64,000 bases of DNA from Trypanosoma brucei gambiense DAL972 (lineage: Eukaryota > Euglenozoa > Kinetoplastea > Trypanosomatida > Trypanosomatidae). Shown here one piece after another: positions 11,001 to 21,139 of the stretch (position 1 is the first letter of the stretch; each line of letters begins with the position of its first letter). The DNA lies in assembly GCF_000210295.1 (NCBI RefSeq), contig NC_026744.1, positions 372,001 through 436,000 on the forward strand, given 5' to 3'. The notes under the pieces were generated by a model. That model was not told the origin of the DNA and did not search any database. It saw only the letters and a list, made by a program, of their open reading frames with translations. A program made the translations under genes and the position numbers.

Positions 11001-14000
11001 AATGAGATCTACTCCAACGTGGAGTTTGGCATCTTAGCGGATAGCAGGTACTGCGCGCGGCGCCTCCACGGAAAGCTGAAGGGTATCGTTTTTGAGGGTT
11101 TCAAGTTGCCGCGGTTACGGTCCACGGGTTTGGTGACTGTCATTCGTAGCAATCGCATAATTGATCAACGCCACACCAACATTGCGTTTGTGGATTTCTC
11201 TGATGGTGATGCTGCAATTGTCCAAAATCAAATAAGCGGTGCTCCGGTGGGCATTTATGTAGGGAACAACTCTACAGTTAAAACAGTAGAGGGCAACGTC
11301 ATTGAAAACTGTGATGACGGTGTGTACGCCGAAAGCGGGGGTTGCGGAAACTTTGTGGACAACACCATCCGCGACTGTATGGGAACTGGGGTATACGTGT
11401 CTGACGAAGCGAACCCACAATTTTGTGGCGGGAATGTAATCGAGCGATGCCGCATCAGTGGTGTATTTGTTGACGCTGGCGGTAAAGGTCTCTTTAAGGA
11501 AGCAAGTATACGCAACTGTGTTGTGGGTGTTGTGGCGTACACATCACCACCTCTCTGCCACGCGGCTGGGAAGGACACCGCGGGTAAACCTATTGTTACA
11601 TCTTCACCAGCAGTCGAGCAGTGTGTAATTGAGCGAAATTATTTGCACGGAATTTTTCTTTGCACTGTTCTCAGTGGTCTTCCTCTTCGACAAGAATCGT
11701 GGGGTTCCGGTAAGGAATACACGAAATCTACGAAACTAATGACTAGCACGGAGACGCGTACTTTTCCAATTTTCCGAGGTAATACAATTCGAAATAATCG
11801 GCATTTTGGGGTGTGTCATGAGCTGTACTCTCTTGATGGGCGTTTGGAAGAATCAAGAGGAAGTGACTTCAGTGAAAGGACGGGGGGAACGTGTGCGGCG
11901 GATAGTTTTGGGGCGCATGTCGGACGCGCGTTTCAGAGGGGCACTACATCATCAAGAACACCTTCACCGAGGTCGTTACAATTTTCATACAGGGACGGGG
12001 TGAGCTCGTCTTCTGAGCAGGATGTGGAGTGGCACTTCCCTGAACGGATGCAACGGCAGGCAAGCTTTGTGGAAAATGACATCAGTAATTGCTCCATTGG
12101 TGTTGTTGTTGGCAGCAGTTGTAACCCCTTCTTGCTCAACAATAACATTCACAACAACGATTTTCTAGGTATATTGCTTCGGCGAGGTGCACAGGCGATG
12201 AGTTATGGGTGCAAAGTGCTCAACAACGGTTGGGTTGGGTTGTACGCCGCTCCACGTTCTTCTGGTGCCTTTACATCCGGCGAAATCCGAGGAAACAATG
12301 GTTTCTGCCGGCCTGACACCAAACCCACTGACACTCGGTGTTTCACAACTTTTTCCTTCACGGAGGCTGCTACTCCTTTACCACCTTCCTTCAAGACGTC
12401 CTACGATTTACGCAGCAGTATGTATGGGGATCTTTTGATGATGTTGAGCGACTACGGGGACACAGTCGCCAGCGCGCTGGTTATGCTTTGCGAAGTTGTG
12501 TCACTTTCATCAGCAAGCCTTTCCCTTGCAGGTACCGTCGTTCCATATGGCTCTCTTGACAGTTGTCACTCGCATAGCGGCGGCTCGCTGTTGGAGCAGT
12601 ACGATCGAGCGTGGGCGGCAGATGGGGGCATTGGTGTATGGATTGCATTGGGAAGCATGACCGAAGTTTCTGATAGCGTGGTGGAGGGCAACCAGAATGT
12701 TGGTGTATTCTTCTCTCGCGGAGTAGAACACCAGCTGAAAAACATGTTAAATGGAGTTTTGACACGGGAATATGAGCTTCCGGAGGTTCCTGGAGCCGAG
12801 GTCATCACAGGTGGGCCAGCTGGGCCTGGCTCCACTCGCCCACGCTGGTTGCTGTTTACTTCTGAGAGTATTCGCGGCTGTTCAAATCTAGCATCGGCAG
12901 AACTAACGATGACGTGCAATGGTTTTGGGACGGAAGCGGGGAAAGAACCCAACCCAGCGGCCTCTCTCACCTCGGTGCGGACAGAGCTGGATGACTGGTG
13001 CGGTGAGCCACCATTGGTGCTTCCCCGACCGCCAATAGTGCGACGCAACCAAATCCTTAGAAACGGGTATGGAATAATTATTCATCTACACCAAACGCTC
13101 AGAGCAGAGGGGAAACAAGAAGTGCAGGGAGTCGCTGATGAGGGTACCCCGCGTGCGAGCGGAAAGGACAAGCAAAAACGAAGAGGTTCCGTTGGTGGAA
13201 GGAGAGCGAGTATAGTAGGCGCAGCACCTTTACCTGGAATACGGCGAAGAAGGAATTCCATGTTTCGTAAAGGGAAAAAAGTTGAAGAAGAAACCCCACC
13301 CGCCACCCCTTCTGATGTGGTTAATCCATGGGCAGATGTACTACCACCGCACGCTCTTAGTGAAAAGTCGACGCCAGAGTTCACCATATGCGTGCAGGAA
13401 AACAGGATTTTCGAAAACTTCACCGTTGGTGTTGTCTGCCAGCACGTTTTGGAATTAATGTGTGGTCGTTTTGTAAAGACACGCCACGAAATCGGAGTTG
13501 CCGCTGACAGATACGATAGTGTGTGCGTCATGATTACTCTCAAGAATCAATCAGCATTGCCAGAGAAGCTGTTTACACTAGAAACTCAAGAGAGATTGGT
13601 GCACCATGCTCAGATAATGAAAAATGATATATACAAGAATGTGAGGGAACAGGTGCAGGTGACATCACGCTACGTTGCTGTCACTGGTGACAAGGAGCGA
13701 ACCCTGCTACAGATCGATACTCTGCGACGACCATTTGCGTCTGTGTGCTCCTCTTGTGCACTCTTACGCATACCGCTGTTTACTTCACTAATTGGCGCCA
13801 CGTCCCCTGGTTGCTTCTACCTTGAAAATAACACAATACACGACTGCTCGATGGGTATTCATCTAATCGGTGTACTGGGAGCAAAATCCACATGCTTGCG
13901 CCGGAACGTGTTTTATGACATTGCAGATATTTCGGTTCACGTTGAGGGTCATCTATCGTCAGCAACTATCGGATACGGCAATATATTTGAGAGGAACGGC

Positions 14001-17000
14001 ATCGGTGTATTGGTCGCAATGCCTGAGGATGAGTGTACGGAAGAAGAAAGACAATGGCAACAATTCATAGGCGTAACGACACGCATTTGCGGTAATAAAT
14101 TCTCCTCGCCTGTTAGTGTCTCACTAGCCTTCAGGGGGGGCGGCGGACCTGGTCCTGTTGTGGGTGGAAACAAGTTTGCGAATCATCAGTACGGCCGCGT
14201 TGTCTTCTTCTGCGATTCTTCTTCGGGGTCTACGATACGGGGAAACGTTTTTCAAAACAACTACGCGCCACTCATTGTTACAGGCACTGAGGGCCGCGAA
14301 GACGATGGAAAACGTACTATTATTGAAAACAATCTCTTCTCACAGAACTACATCGGACTACTTCTGTGCAACGGTGCTGCAGCGCAGGTTGCGCGTAACG
14401 TTTTTGAAGACAATTTTCGTTCTGGAATAGAAATTATCGGGAAGGGAACAAATCCCTTGGTGAAGCAATGCTTGTTCGTCATGACCAAGGATTTACTGTC
14501 ACTCTCAGGTGCTAGAGAGCAATTTATCTATCCAAGCGACGGAGTTCTGCGCGTGGACGGTTGGCCTCAGTTTTCTGTCACTCTTTACCCAGACAACGTC
14601 ATCACACACGGTGACGTTAGTAGGCGTTTATCTTCTGGCGTCCTTATCGAGTGCGAAAGCGGTGGGACGATTGAAAACTGCTTCTTCAAAGGAAACCAGA
14701 TCGGTGTAGATTGCATTCGCGGTGCTTCTCTAGGAGTGGAAAACATCGTATACACTTCTGAATCTGAGCTTCTCGGTCCGCGATTCCTCAATTGCTTGTT
14801 CCTACAGAACACGATTGCAGGGGTTTGGCTTCGCGGTGCGCACGCCGAAGTGGGGGTTCCTCAGAGTTTTAACGGCCGTCGGCGCCGTTCCCAAACGCAC
14901 CCCAAGGCCTCAAGTTTCGATCATTGTTTTTTCATAAATAATACAGCAGCCATGGACGAATACGGAGATGTTGTTGCCACGGATGATGGTTATGCCACAT
15001 TTAGCAATAGTATGTTCACCGGTTGCATTCACGGTAAAAGAGGGTCAATGGGTTCATTTGAGCGCAACATTTTCTCCTGTGGTGGGAAGGTGGACACTGC
15101 GGTGATCCTGCACAGGGGAACGCGTATGGAAATGCGTGATAATACTATATCCGGGTACAGGAGATCCATTATTACGCACACGGGGGCGTGGGGACGGCTT
15201 GAGAAGAACTGGATCTTGGGTGCTTCGCGTTGTGTTATCTCAGCACCGTTCTGCAACACACTATTTACTGGGAACCGCATACTAGGAGCGAAGGAGTGTG
15301 GCGTCTTTGCCTATGGTGGCGTTTTCGTAAGTAATGAGATTATGAGATGCCAAACAGGCGTGGTTATACGCAATCCTGCAGAGTATAAGAATTATCACGT
15401 CATCCCTTCTGTCGACAAGGGAACTCACTCTTTGTTGTTCTCTGAGAACAAGGTCCACACCTGCGAAGTTTGTGGTATATTTGTTGCTGGCGGGGGGCGC
15501 GTAGAAAGGAACGTAGTCTCTAACAACAAAGTGAATATAACTGTCACTTGTGGAACAAAGGCTGCTCAGGGAAGCGATATCTGCCACATCTTTCAGAATG
15601 CGGTTTTTGACGGTGGGGTTGGTCTCCAACTAATGAACAGATCCGATGCCCTCGTCGAAGGTAACAATATTTTTGACAACAGCACATACGCAGTACTGAT
15701 GAAAAAGGGTGCGAGAGGCAGACTAATGAACAACAACATATCTAGCCACCTCAATGATGGTGCATTGGCTGTAGACGAGGGGAGTGAAACAAAGCTACTC
15801 TCAAACACGGTGCGAAACCAGTTTTCTCCCGTTTATAATAAGCTCCTGGGGCCGCAGCGCATGAGGGAAAGGCAAAATGCTGCCGATGTCTTGAAGACGG
15901 AGTTGCATGAGCTGGAGCAACGTGGGTCCGAATATGCAACAAAGTGTGCCGCGCTACAGGAGGAAATGCGAAGCGTATTCCATCGCTTAAGGGAAAGCTG
16001 CTGCGAAAGTGACGGTACCAAGATGAATATTGGAACCCTTCTTGGAAATTCGTTTCAGAAGGCATTATGTGCAGACGAGGACGAGAAGGACGCCCTGAAA
16101 TTGCCTGCACTGGATGTTCGAACCCTTTCTACAGAGGATTCTACCGCTCCTAATGACAAAGAAAAATCTCCCACCACACCTTCCATGTTGTCCTCAACAG
16201 TTCGTGCCAGCACTTCGTCAGTGAAGGATGGAGGAAACAAAGATTCTTATAATATCCACATCCACCTCGTGCATACCGCATATGACGAGAGTGAGTGCGA
16301 ACAAGTGTGCAACGAGGTACAATCTGTTTTTGATTCGCTCTCACTTTCACTGCAACTACCACTACGCGTCCTCACCACGACAAACTCCTCGGCATTTCCT
16401 GCAAACTGGCCCTCGAAGCAGCTCAAAATATTTGTCGTTGTGGTTGGTAATATTACTGATGATGATTCCCTTGAGGGCGATGTCAAGCTGGTGCGTGCGC
16501 TTCGGTTCCCGAAGACCTTAGCGGGTAACGAAGAAATCCCTGAGGAGATGAGCGATGTTCTCATTATTTCCATCATATCGGAGGAGTTTCAGGAGCATGC
16601 AGACGTGCTGCGCACCACAACATCCGGGTTTCCTTTGGCTGTGCAACTCCAAGATCTGTTGTCCCACAGCAATCCCATGCACTACGTTTCAGGCGTTTCG
16701 GAATGCCTTGAGGAATTGCACCGAAGAGCAGAGTCATATCTCCTGAATGCTGCGAATTCAGATAAATCTGATGATTACTTCACCAATGACCCAGAAGAAC
16801 AGAGTTCCCGTTACTCAGCTGACACACATGATGGTCCCAAGACTGGTGCCTCTCCGAGGGGATCTGAGTGGCGGGGTACTTCGCCAATGCTGGAATCGAA
16901 GGAAGATGAATGGCAGCGCCTCCCGGTGTTTGGGGAAAAATTAAACGCGTATATGTCATTTGATTTAATTAGGAAGAAGGTGAGCCACTCAAATACATCC

Positions 17001-17024
17001 GTTCTGCTACCAAACGTTAGGTGA
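8031..17024 (+). CDS. Giant right-handed parallel beta-helix protein (2997 aa)
   Basis: About the first 2600 residues are built from imperfect repeats of roughly 22-24 residues with the pattern N-x-I-x-x-N, G-V/I and small turns (for example NTISGNQVANVIL). This is typical of pectin-lyase-like/CASH/NosD parallel beta-helices. No catalytic residue set of a polysaccharide lyase is recognisable, so a scaffold or binding role is more likely. The solenoid is broken by non-repeat inserts, including a basic, Ser/Arg-rich loop around residues 1705-1760 with three RRxS sites (S1720, S1727, S1743). After the solenoid come a charged coiled-coil-like stretch (about 2605-2665), an acidic low-complexity linker, a predicted alpha/beta domain (about 2740-2900) and a disordered tail. 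No signal peptide or membrane segment is seen. The start is the ATG at 8031; the TTG at 8016 is rejected. Function is unknown. The frame is uninterrupted over 9 kb, so it is a real gene. Confidence 0.93.
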   Translation: MLLNNFIVEERYSAWQKKRVRTIIVNSRSRLAAHRSITGALAIAKPYERIELVGGEYFESLLISAPIEIVAADGEEPVVSSRGSCITITRDVEAYFEQVTFVSKSRSKLESAVAILNGRSVFFRCNMNSVLIGGWARPYIENCTIAESHNGYGVQIGDSAGADIWQSAIHSHQIACMEIDTRGIVNVRDNTIHQSSNLGNAVVVKAINSIADETTPPEFLACRRVVVTKCRIYISPDSYVPKDRDMSSLETPTQPCSCVLISRGACPTFSFNELTQGNIGFTFDGAGSAVLEGNCIYKQKICGILAIVDDTNFSPDSKSRGLRITGGNRIDRCYVGIDVHCSAKAAMAAGVSQQNLIPLELPSSRRAFTWFRGKDSGKVVAPPSDKDNFDDNHTFVVHGQPKTMKQLTNELRELATMVCAGHIKHFTSATVADTRYGVATSLNQLGELLEEMLNITIPPPNISERAAKLLELRRTDGVEIRDTRFSSCGLCAIRFGSSSYGVVEDCSFVSCGATCIVVCSGAHPLIIGCRFEHAKGVAIYMDNFANPLIMGNEIIGNAENGVEWRNISRGILMGNAIVGSTVNGLLLTGGCSAIVAANSIQCNNAAGVEVAEGSKPFILLNKLIGNRTAQILSSGYSAPVIAHNRITSGRNIGIHFLSCSGGTALDNAIAQNERGIVVELGADPYVYDNKIMSSNRYGVVVENNGLGTFVENTITQSGMCNILIKEGGCPVLRKNSIKFANSGGLVIVNEGSATVEYNTISGNQVANVILLDRYTDPTLTGNTISASCSGGGILCGRMSSGKFSRNIITENKQYGICIIEKAEPDITKNVIMGEQNGIIVSDEGRGSIRENSIHSCGNAGVLIQANGDPFVENNKICRSAGCGLVVTSDGKGKVIGNEFFENDVGLQCGSSAGNTTLDVDENFTTKSPGAAVARTRRSALVSKRSFAGKRQHIQSTSTANPHALVRCNKIYGNTTCGVLLECGISAVLEENEIYSNVEFGILADSRYCARRLHGKLKGIVFEGFKLPRLRSTGLVTVIRSNRIIDQRHTNIAFVDFSDGDAAIVQNQISGAPVGIYVGNNSTVKTVEGNVIENCDDGVYAESGGCGNFVDNTIRDCMGTGVYVSDEANPQFCGGNVIERCRISGVFVDAGGKGLFKEASIRNCVVGVVAYTSPPLCHAAGKDTAGKPIVTSSPAVEQCVIERNYLHGIFLCTVLSGLPLRQESWGSGKEYTKSTKLMTSTETRTFPIFRGNTIRNNRHFGVCHELYSLDGRLEESRGSDFSERTGGTCAADSFGAHVGRAFQRGTTSSRTPSPRSLQFSYRDGVSSSSEQDVEWHFPERMQRQASFVENDISNCSIGVVVGSSCNPFLLNNNIHNNDFLGILLRRGAQAMSYGCKVLNNGWVGLYAAPRSSGAFTSGEIRGNNGFCRPDTKPTDTRCFTTFSFTEAATPLPPSFKTSYDLRSSMYGDLLMMLSDYGDTVASALVMLCEVVSLSSASLSLAGTVVPYGSLDSCHSHSGGSLLEQYDRAWAADGGIGVWIALGSMTEVSDSVVEGNQNVGVFFSRGVEHQLKNMLNGVLTREYELPEVPGAEVITGGPAGPGSTRPRWLLFTSESIRGCSNLASAELTMTCNGFGTEAGKEPNPAASLTSVRTELDDWCGEPPLVLPRPPIVRRNQILRNGYGIIIHLHQTLRAEGKQEVQGVADEGTPRASGKDKQKRRGSVGGRRASIVGAAPLPGIRRRRNSMFRKGKKVEEETPPATPSDVVNPWADVLPPHALSEKSTPEFTICVQENRIFENFTVGVVCQHVLELMCGRFVKTRHEIGVAADRYDSVCVMITLKNQSALPEKLFTLETQERLVHHAQIMKNDIYKNVREQVQVTSRYVAVTGDKERTLLQIDTLRRPFASVCSSCALLRIPLFTSLIGATSPGCFYLENNTIHDCSMGIHLIGVLGAKSTCLRRNVFYDIADISVHVEGHLSSATIGYGNIFERNGIGVLVAMPEDECTEEERQWQQFIGVTTRICGNKFSSPVSVSLAFRGGGGPGPVVGGNKFANHQYGRVVFFCDSSSGSTIRGNVFQNNYAPLIVTGTEGREDDGKRTIIENNLFSQNYIGLLLCNGAAAQVARNVFEDNFRSGIEIIGKGTNPLVKQCLFVMTKDLLSLSGAREQFIYPSDGVLRVDGWPQFSVTLYPDNVITHGDVSRRLSSGVLIECESGGTIENCFFKGNQIGVDCIRGASLGVENIVYTSESELLGPRFLNCLFLQNTIAGVWLRGAHAEVGVPQSFNGRRRRSQTHPKASSFDHCFFINNTAAMDEYGDVVATDDGYATFSNSMFTGCIHGKRGSMGSFERNIFSCGGKVDTAVILHRGTRMEMRDNTISGYRRSIITHTGAWGRLEKNWILGASRCVISAPFCNTLFTGNRILGAKECGVFAYGGVFVSNEIMRCQTGVVIRNPAEYKNYHVIPSVDKGTHSLLFSENKVHTCEVCGIFVAGGGRVERNVVSNNKVNITVTCGTKAAQGSDICHIFQNAVFDGGVGLQLMNRSDALVEGNNIFDNSTYAVLMKKGARGRLMNNNISSHLNDGALAVDEGSETKLLSNTVRNQFSPVYNKLLGPQRMRERQNAADVLKTELHELEQRGSEYATKCAALQEEMRSVFHRLRESCCESDGTKMNIGTLLGNSFQKALCADEDEKDALKLPALDVRTLSTEDSTAPNDKEKSPTTPSMLSSTVRASTSSVKDGGNKDSYNIHIHLVHTAYDESECEQVCNEVQSVFDSLSLSLQLPLRVLTTTNSSAFPANWPSKQLKIFVVVVGNITDDDSLEGDVKLVRALRFPKTLAGNEEIPEEMSDVLIISIISEEFQEHADVLRTTTSGFPLAVQLQDLLSHSNPMHYVSGVSECLEELHRRAESYLLNAANSDKSDDYFTNDPEEQSSRYSADTHDGPKTGASPRGSEWRGTSPMLESKEDEWQRLPVFGEKLNAYMSFDLIRKKVSHSNTSVLLPNVR

Positions 17025-18844
17025 AAGTTGAAGAATGAATAGAAAGAAGTGTAGGATTGGGGAGGGGGAAAGTCGTAGAAAAGCAAAAACGATGAACAGT
17101 TGGTGTCTACAATGCTTTACCAAATAAAAACTTAAGAGGAAGGGGGAAAAAAAGTTCGATTTGACGGATTCTCGCCTTGTGTGCTCGGAACAAAAATGGT
17201 CTTGTGTGCATTTTTTGAAGTTCCTGTTTTCTCCCTCCTCATCCATCCCTTACTTTCCAAAACTTCCATTTCTGTTGCTGATGCTGTCCACCACGTTTTT
17301 TCTACTTCAAATTCGTCCAGTGTTCATCTTTGAAACCCTTTCTAACTTACTTGATATCCCAAAGCTGTTCACTTTTCCATCCTTCCTTCTTTTTCAGCCG
17401 GTTTTTTTTCGCTTTTAATTTCTTGTTTTTTCCTTCTCTTTCTGAATGGGACAGCTGCTCTCCTTGGCTTTACTCTTATTATTATTATTATTCCTATTTT
17501 TTTATTTCTTTATTTTGTGTAGTCGATAACTGTGCTTCTGTATTCCTTCATTTGAGGTAAAGCGATGAGAAGGGGTAATGGGGAGTGGCGAATGTATTGA
17601 GTGAGATGGGTTCTTCCCACCACAGTAGCGGTAATTGTACCAATGGCGCTGGTAATTGTGAAGGCAGCAGTTGTGATAAGTTGATTACACAAATATTTAT
17701 ACATACTTATATGAACTTATATTCCTCTTTTAGGTCCCCTCTCCATTTTTTTTTTGATTCTACAAGTGTCTGTATTTTGTATGTTCCGGTAGATATTCTA
17801 CGTTTTTTTCTTCTTGTCCTCTTTTTTGTGCTTGCATTCTGACAAACGCGTGTATGTATTTTACTTAAATGTCTTATCTTATCCCCGTTGAGCATGTGTT
17901 GTGTGTTTTCAAAGCGAATGGTGACAAGTGCTTCCTCCAGATGTGAAGACAGAGATTGGATAAGTGGGTTTATGGATCCGAAACCGCAAAGAAAAGAAAA
18001 AAAAGAAAAAAAACAACGAAAGTTGAGGTTCGAAGGTTGAAGCGAAATGAAACGTGACGTAACATCAGCATTAACCACACTCAAATATTTCATACTCTTT
18101 TTCCTGTTTCTCCTTTTTCCCCTATTGTTCCTGCTGATGTTTTTTATCTCATTCAGAATGATGTGATGTACCATACAAGGAGGAGAGGTACTTTTTTGGA
18201 AGGAAAAAAAAGAAATTAAATGCACAATAAAATCAGTGCGCTATGATGCCCGTGCACTGTTATTGTGATTCCGAAAATATATACAACAATTTTCCCACAT
18301 TTGTTCTTAATTTCTTTTCTGAGTTTGTGATCCATTATGATGAACGTCAAAAGCGCGCGTGTTGGGCGCATTACGCTGTATGTTAAGTGCTGCAATTGAG
18401 AGCGAGGTAATTGGAGAAAAGGGAGACAAAAGGATATTAACGAATTATAGATGAGGGATAGTAAAATAAATAATAGGAGGGGAATCGCTTAGCGAGGGAG
18501 AGGACATCCTTTCGGTCGTTGGAAGATAGCGACTGCAGTAGTTCACAGTTGTCGTGAGTGTTTATTTAGGTTGGTATCAAGCCTTTATTTCTTACTACTG
18601 CTGAAAATTCGTGAATACATACTGTTGCTTATCCCTTTGTTGGCGGCCATGGGGGAGGGAAATAAACGCAAATCTGCTCTTTTTTCTTTCTTTTTTCTTT
18701 CCATCGTCACTTTCACGGAAGTACCGGCGTTACACAGCAACTTCACTCACTTCAGTGAGGGGGGGGAGGAACAAAACAAAAAAAAACTGGAGGAAGGAAA
18801 AGGAAAGGAGTACCAAACATACGCGTATTTGTTTCCACTTGTCG
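17025..18844. other. Intergenic region, T-rich, 1.8 kb
   Basis: Pyrimidine-rich sequence with a short TTA microsatellite near 17478-17492 and two copies of GGTAATTGT near 17630-17660. Frames here are low-complexity on both strands. No gene recognised. Confidence 0.6.
18675..18721 (+). promoter_or_regulatory. Predicted trans-splice acceptor for the 465-aa protein gene
   Basis: A near-pure C/T tract at 18675-18712 precedes the AG at 18720-18721. It lies inside the upstream-extended open frame, so it rules out the GTG at 18611 and supports the ATG at 18845. Confidence 0.55.
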
Positions 18845-20242
18845 ATGTCAAACGAAGTTGAATCTTCTGCAGCGGAACCTCCGGCATCCGACGAGGCCAC
18901 TAATGTTGCTGGACACCGATATATTTTAATAAACAATATTCTTTGCAGGACTGAAACATCGGATGGAAGTTTCCGACCATCTGATGTTTTTGTTGGTTTG
19001 GATCCACCTCCAAGGGGGACCGCGACTCTTGGCAGTGCTGCAGAAGATAACTGCAACCATCTTAGCGTTGGCGAATTTGATCCCACAGCTTATGTGGACT
19101 CTATCTCAAAGGATTGCTCTATTTTCAACGTGTTTGGCGTGATGTCTGGTGGTGTCCTCGTGGACAGTGAAAGTCGCGGGTTTATTGACTTTACTGACGA
19201 CATGATTTTCCGTCCCCCTCTTCCACCACCTGTTGAGGGAAATGACATCCACAATGAAGGTTCGAGAGATGGACAAATTCGTGCCGATGGAGTTGTTTCA
19301 CTCGTGTCTTCCATATTCCCATTTAACGGGTTGGGGACAGTCGACACACCGCTTCCGTGGCCGCGTTCACTGCCGCGTCTGAGGTCTCAACGCATATCGT
19401 ACCGTCTTGCAGCGAAGACGGTGCATCGGATGTTGAGTCGCTGCGTTGGAAATGTGAAATGCAACAAGGCGGTATTGGTGGTTCTCGAGTCGTATCGCAT
19501 CCACAGGAAACTGCATTCTCCACAGCTAACTTTTCTACCCAATGAGATTCCATTTAGGTTCCAGTGGCATGGAATGACTTTTCGCGTTAAGGATGGCGGT
19601 GCACCTAAAAGATTTGATGCGAACGGAAATAGAACCCATGAATACCGCAGTCCAATTGGCCGCATAAATCACATGATGGATGGAAAGACGGGCTCTGCTT
19701 ATTCATCATTTCACGCCTTCACTGGTCTTCCTAAGATGGCCTTCAGGCGATACCGAGAGTCTGCCCGGCGTGAAAGTAGGCATCGGTTAGAGAATCTAGC
19801 GGATGGATACTCGCGGCGATTGGAAATGCGCATCCAAAATATCGTCCACCCCATACGAGAGGAGATGCACATCGATGAAAACATTGAGGTGGTGTTCAGA
19901 CGTAGAAGTGGTGTCCATCTCTGGAGTGCCTTTCAGCGGTATTTCACCATTCTGGGAGTTAGTCGCTGCACGTCATGCAATACGCCAAATTGCAATGCAT
20001 GGTACCTGGATAATGATGATAAAGTGGACTACCCATCTGCTCTCCGCAAACTTGAGGAGGATCTGAAGTACCGCAGAACCTTCAACTTGTCTTCCAGTAT
20101 CCTTGCTGATTCGTGGGATTGGCTTCTCGCTAAAGAACGGGGTCCACTTACTGAACGCATTAGAAAAATCATTAAATACGCCAGGCAGATTGATGCGGAA
20201 AATAAAAGAGAAGTAATCAATACAGATAAGGATCTAAGATAA
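18845..20242 (+). CDS. Hypothetical protein, 465 aa, with CxxCx4C motif
   Basis: I do not recognise the family. The N-terminal 130 residues are acidic. Then come a proline-rich patch (RPPLPPP), a basic Arg/His-rich middle (about 200-345) with likely helices, and a compact C-terminal part. The C-terminal part holds C375-x2-C378-x4-C383 followed by another NAW motif, a possible metal site. No signal peptide, membrane span or coiled coil is obvious. Codon use and the long uninterrupted frame support a real gene. The frame is open upstream to 18611 through a GTG, but that part is a translated pyrimidine tract. Probably kinetoplastid-specific; no function assigned. Confidence 0.85.
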   Translation: MSNEVESSAAEPPASDEATNVAGHRYILINNILCRTETSDGSFRPSDVFVGLDPPPRGTATLGSAAEDNCNHLSVGEFDPTAYVDSISKDCSIFNVFGVMSGGVLVDSESRGFIDFTDDMIFRPPLPPPVEGNDIHNEGSRDGQIRADGVVSLVSSIFPFNGLGTVDTPLPWPRSLPRLRSQRISYRLAAKTVHRMLSRCVGNVKCNKAVLVVLESYRIHRKLHSPQLTFLPNEIPFRFQWHGMTFRVKDGGAPKRFDANGNRTHEYRSPIGRINHMMDGKTGSAYSSFHAFTGLPKMAFRRYRESARRESRHRLENLADGYSRRLEMRIQNIVHPIREEMHIDENIEVVFRRRSGVHLWSAFQRYFTILGVSRCTSCNTPNCNAWYLDNDDKVDYPSALRKLEEDLKYRRTFNLSSSILADSWDWLLAKERGPLTERIRKIIKYARQIDAENKREVINTDKDLR

Positions 20243-21139
20243 ATTACGACGGGAACAAAGAAAATAAGGAACGTATCACAGGGGGTCAGCGCTGACAAAA
20301 TGAAAAAAAATGCAAGGTTGAGTTAGCACTCTGTACCATATTCTGTTTTTTTTTTCTTATCAGTAGCTTCATCTTATCGACGGAGTTGACGATGCAAATG
20401 AAATCAGGATGTGAGATAGAGTTTATCAGCTGATGTACTTATCCACTGAATCAAAAAAAAAACGCACAATCTTTGTTACCGTCCAACAGTACTGAGTGGG
20501 AGATCTTTTTTGAATTCCTTTGCGGTGACGAATAAAAATCCGGTGTGTACCTTCGCATTTTGTCACCGTGATGCAAGCCGAATGGGCTTCACATTGGTTT
20601 TCAAGTATTTGCATCGGGAAACGGTTTTCATCCCCCATTTCTCTTTACTTTTAGTTTCGGTTGTTGTTTGTTTTTCTTTTATTTTCAAAGGTCTGTGCTC
20701 GGTCTCGTGTTTTGATTTATTCTCAACCCGTCGTAGTGTAAGCTGTTTTAGCTTTCTCTACTCATTGTAAGTTACTTACTTATTTGTCCCGAATACGTGT
20801 GCCAGTCACTAGTTTTATTTATCTCTCTCCTCACTTTGGTTCTCCCCTATCCTTACTTGCTCTTTTCCTGCCTGTTTTGATCATTCGGCTGATGAAGTGC
20901 TGTACTTTTCTTTCCCTTTATTTCCTTTTTCAATACACCTTGTGCAGGCACTACCGTTTCAACACCACTACAACGGAGAGAGTCTGACAGAGGAAAGTTT
21001 GTGGGCATTTGCTGAGTCAAAAAAAAAAAAAAGAAAAAAAAGAGGAATAACGGGGGAAAGGGAAGAGATTCCATTACGCTTTGTGAGTTTATTTAGGTTC
21101 CACTCACTCACTAGTTTATTCTTTACCGTGTATAATAGG
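20243..21139. other. Intergenic region
   Basis: Pyrimidine-rich, with the 3' untranslated region of the preceding gene and the acceptor for the next. No gene seen; the frames at 20510-20987 are low-complexity. Confidence 0.6.
20901..20947 (+). promoter_or_regulatory. Predicted trans-splice acceptor for the 845-aa protein gene
   Basis: A strong C/T tract at 20901-20935 leads to the AG at 20946-20947. The acceptor lies downstream of the GTG at 20897 that opens the longest frame, so translation should begin at the ATG at 21140. Confidence 0.55.

Noticed and set aside
18611..18844. N-terminal extension of the 465-residue protein
   Set aside because: It starts at GTG and translates a pyrimidine tract and acceptor (AG 18720-18721); the Phe/Ser-rich sequence is an artefact.
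20897..21139. N-terminal extension of the 845-residue protein
   Set aside because: It starts at GTG, before a strong acceptor at 20946-20947, and includes poly-A/Lys sequence. The ATG at 21140 starts a plausible presequence.
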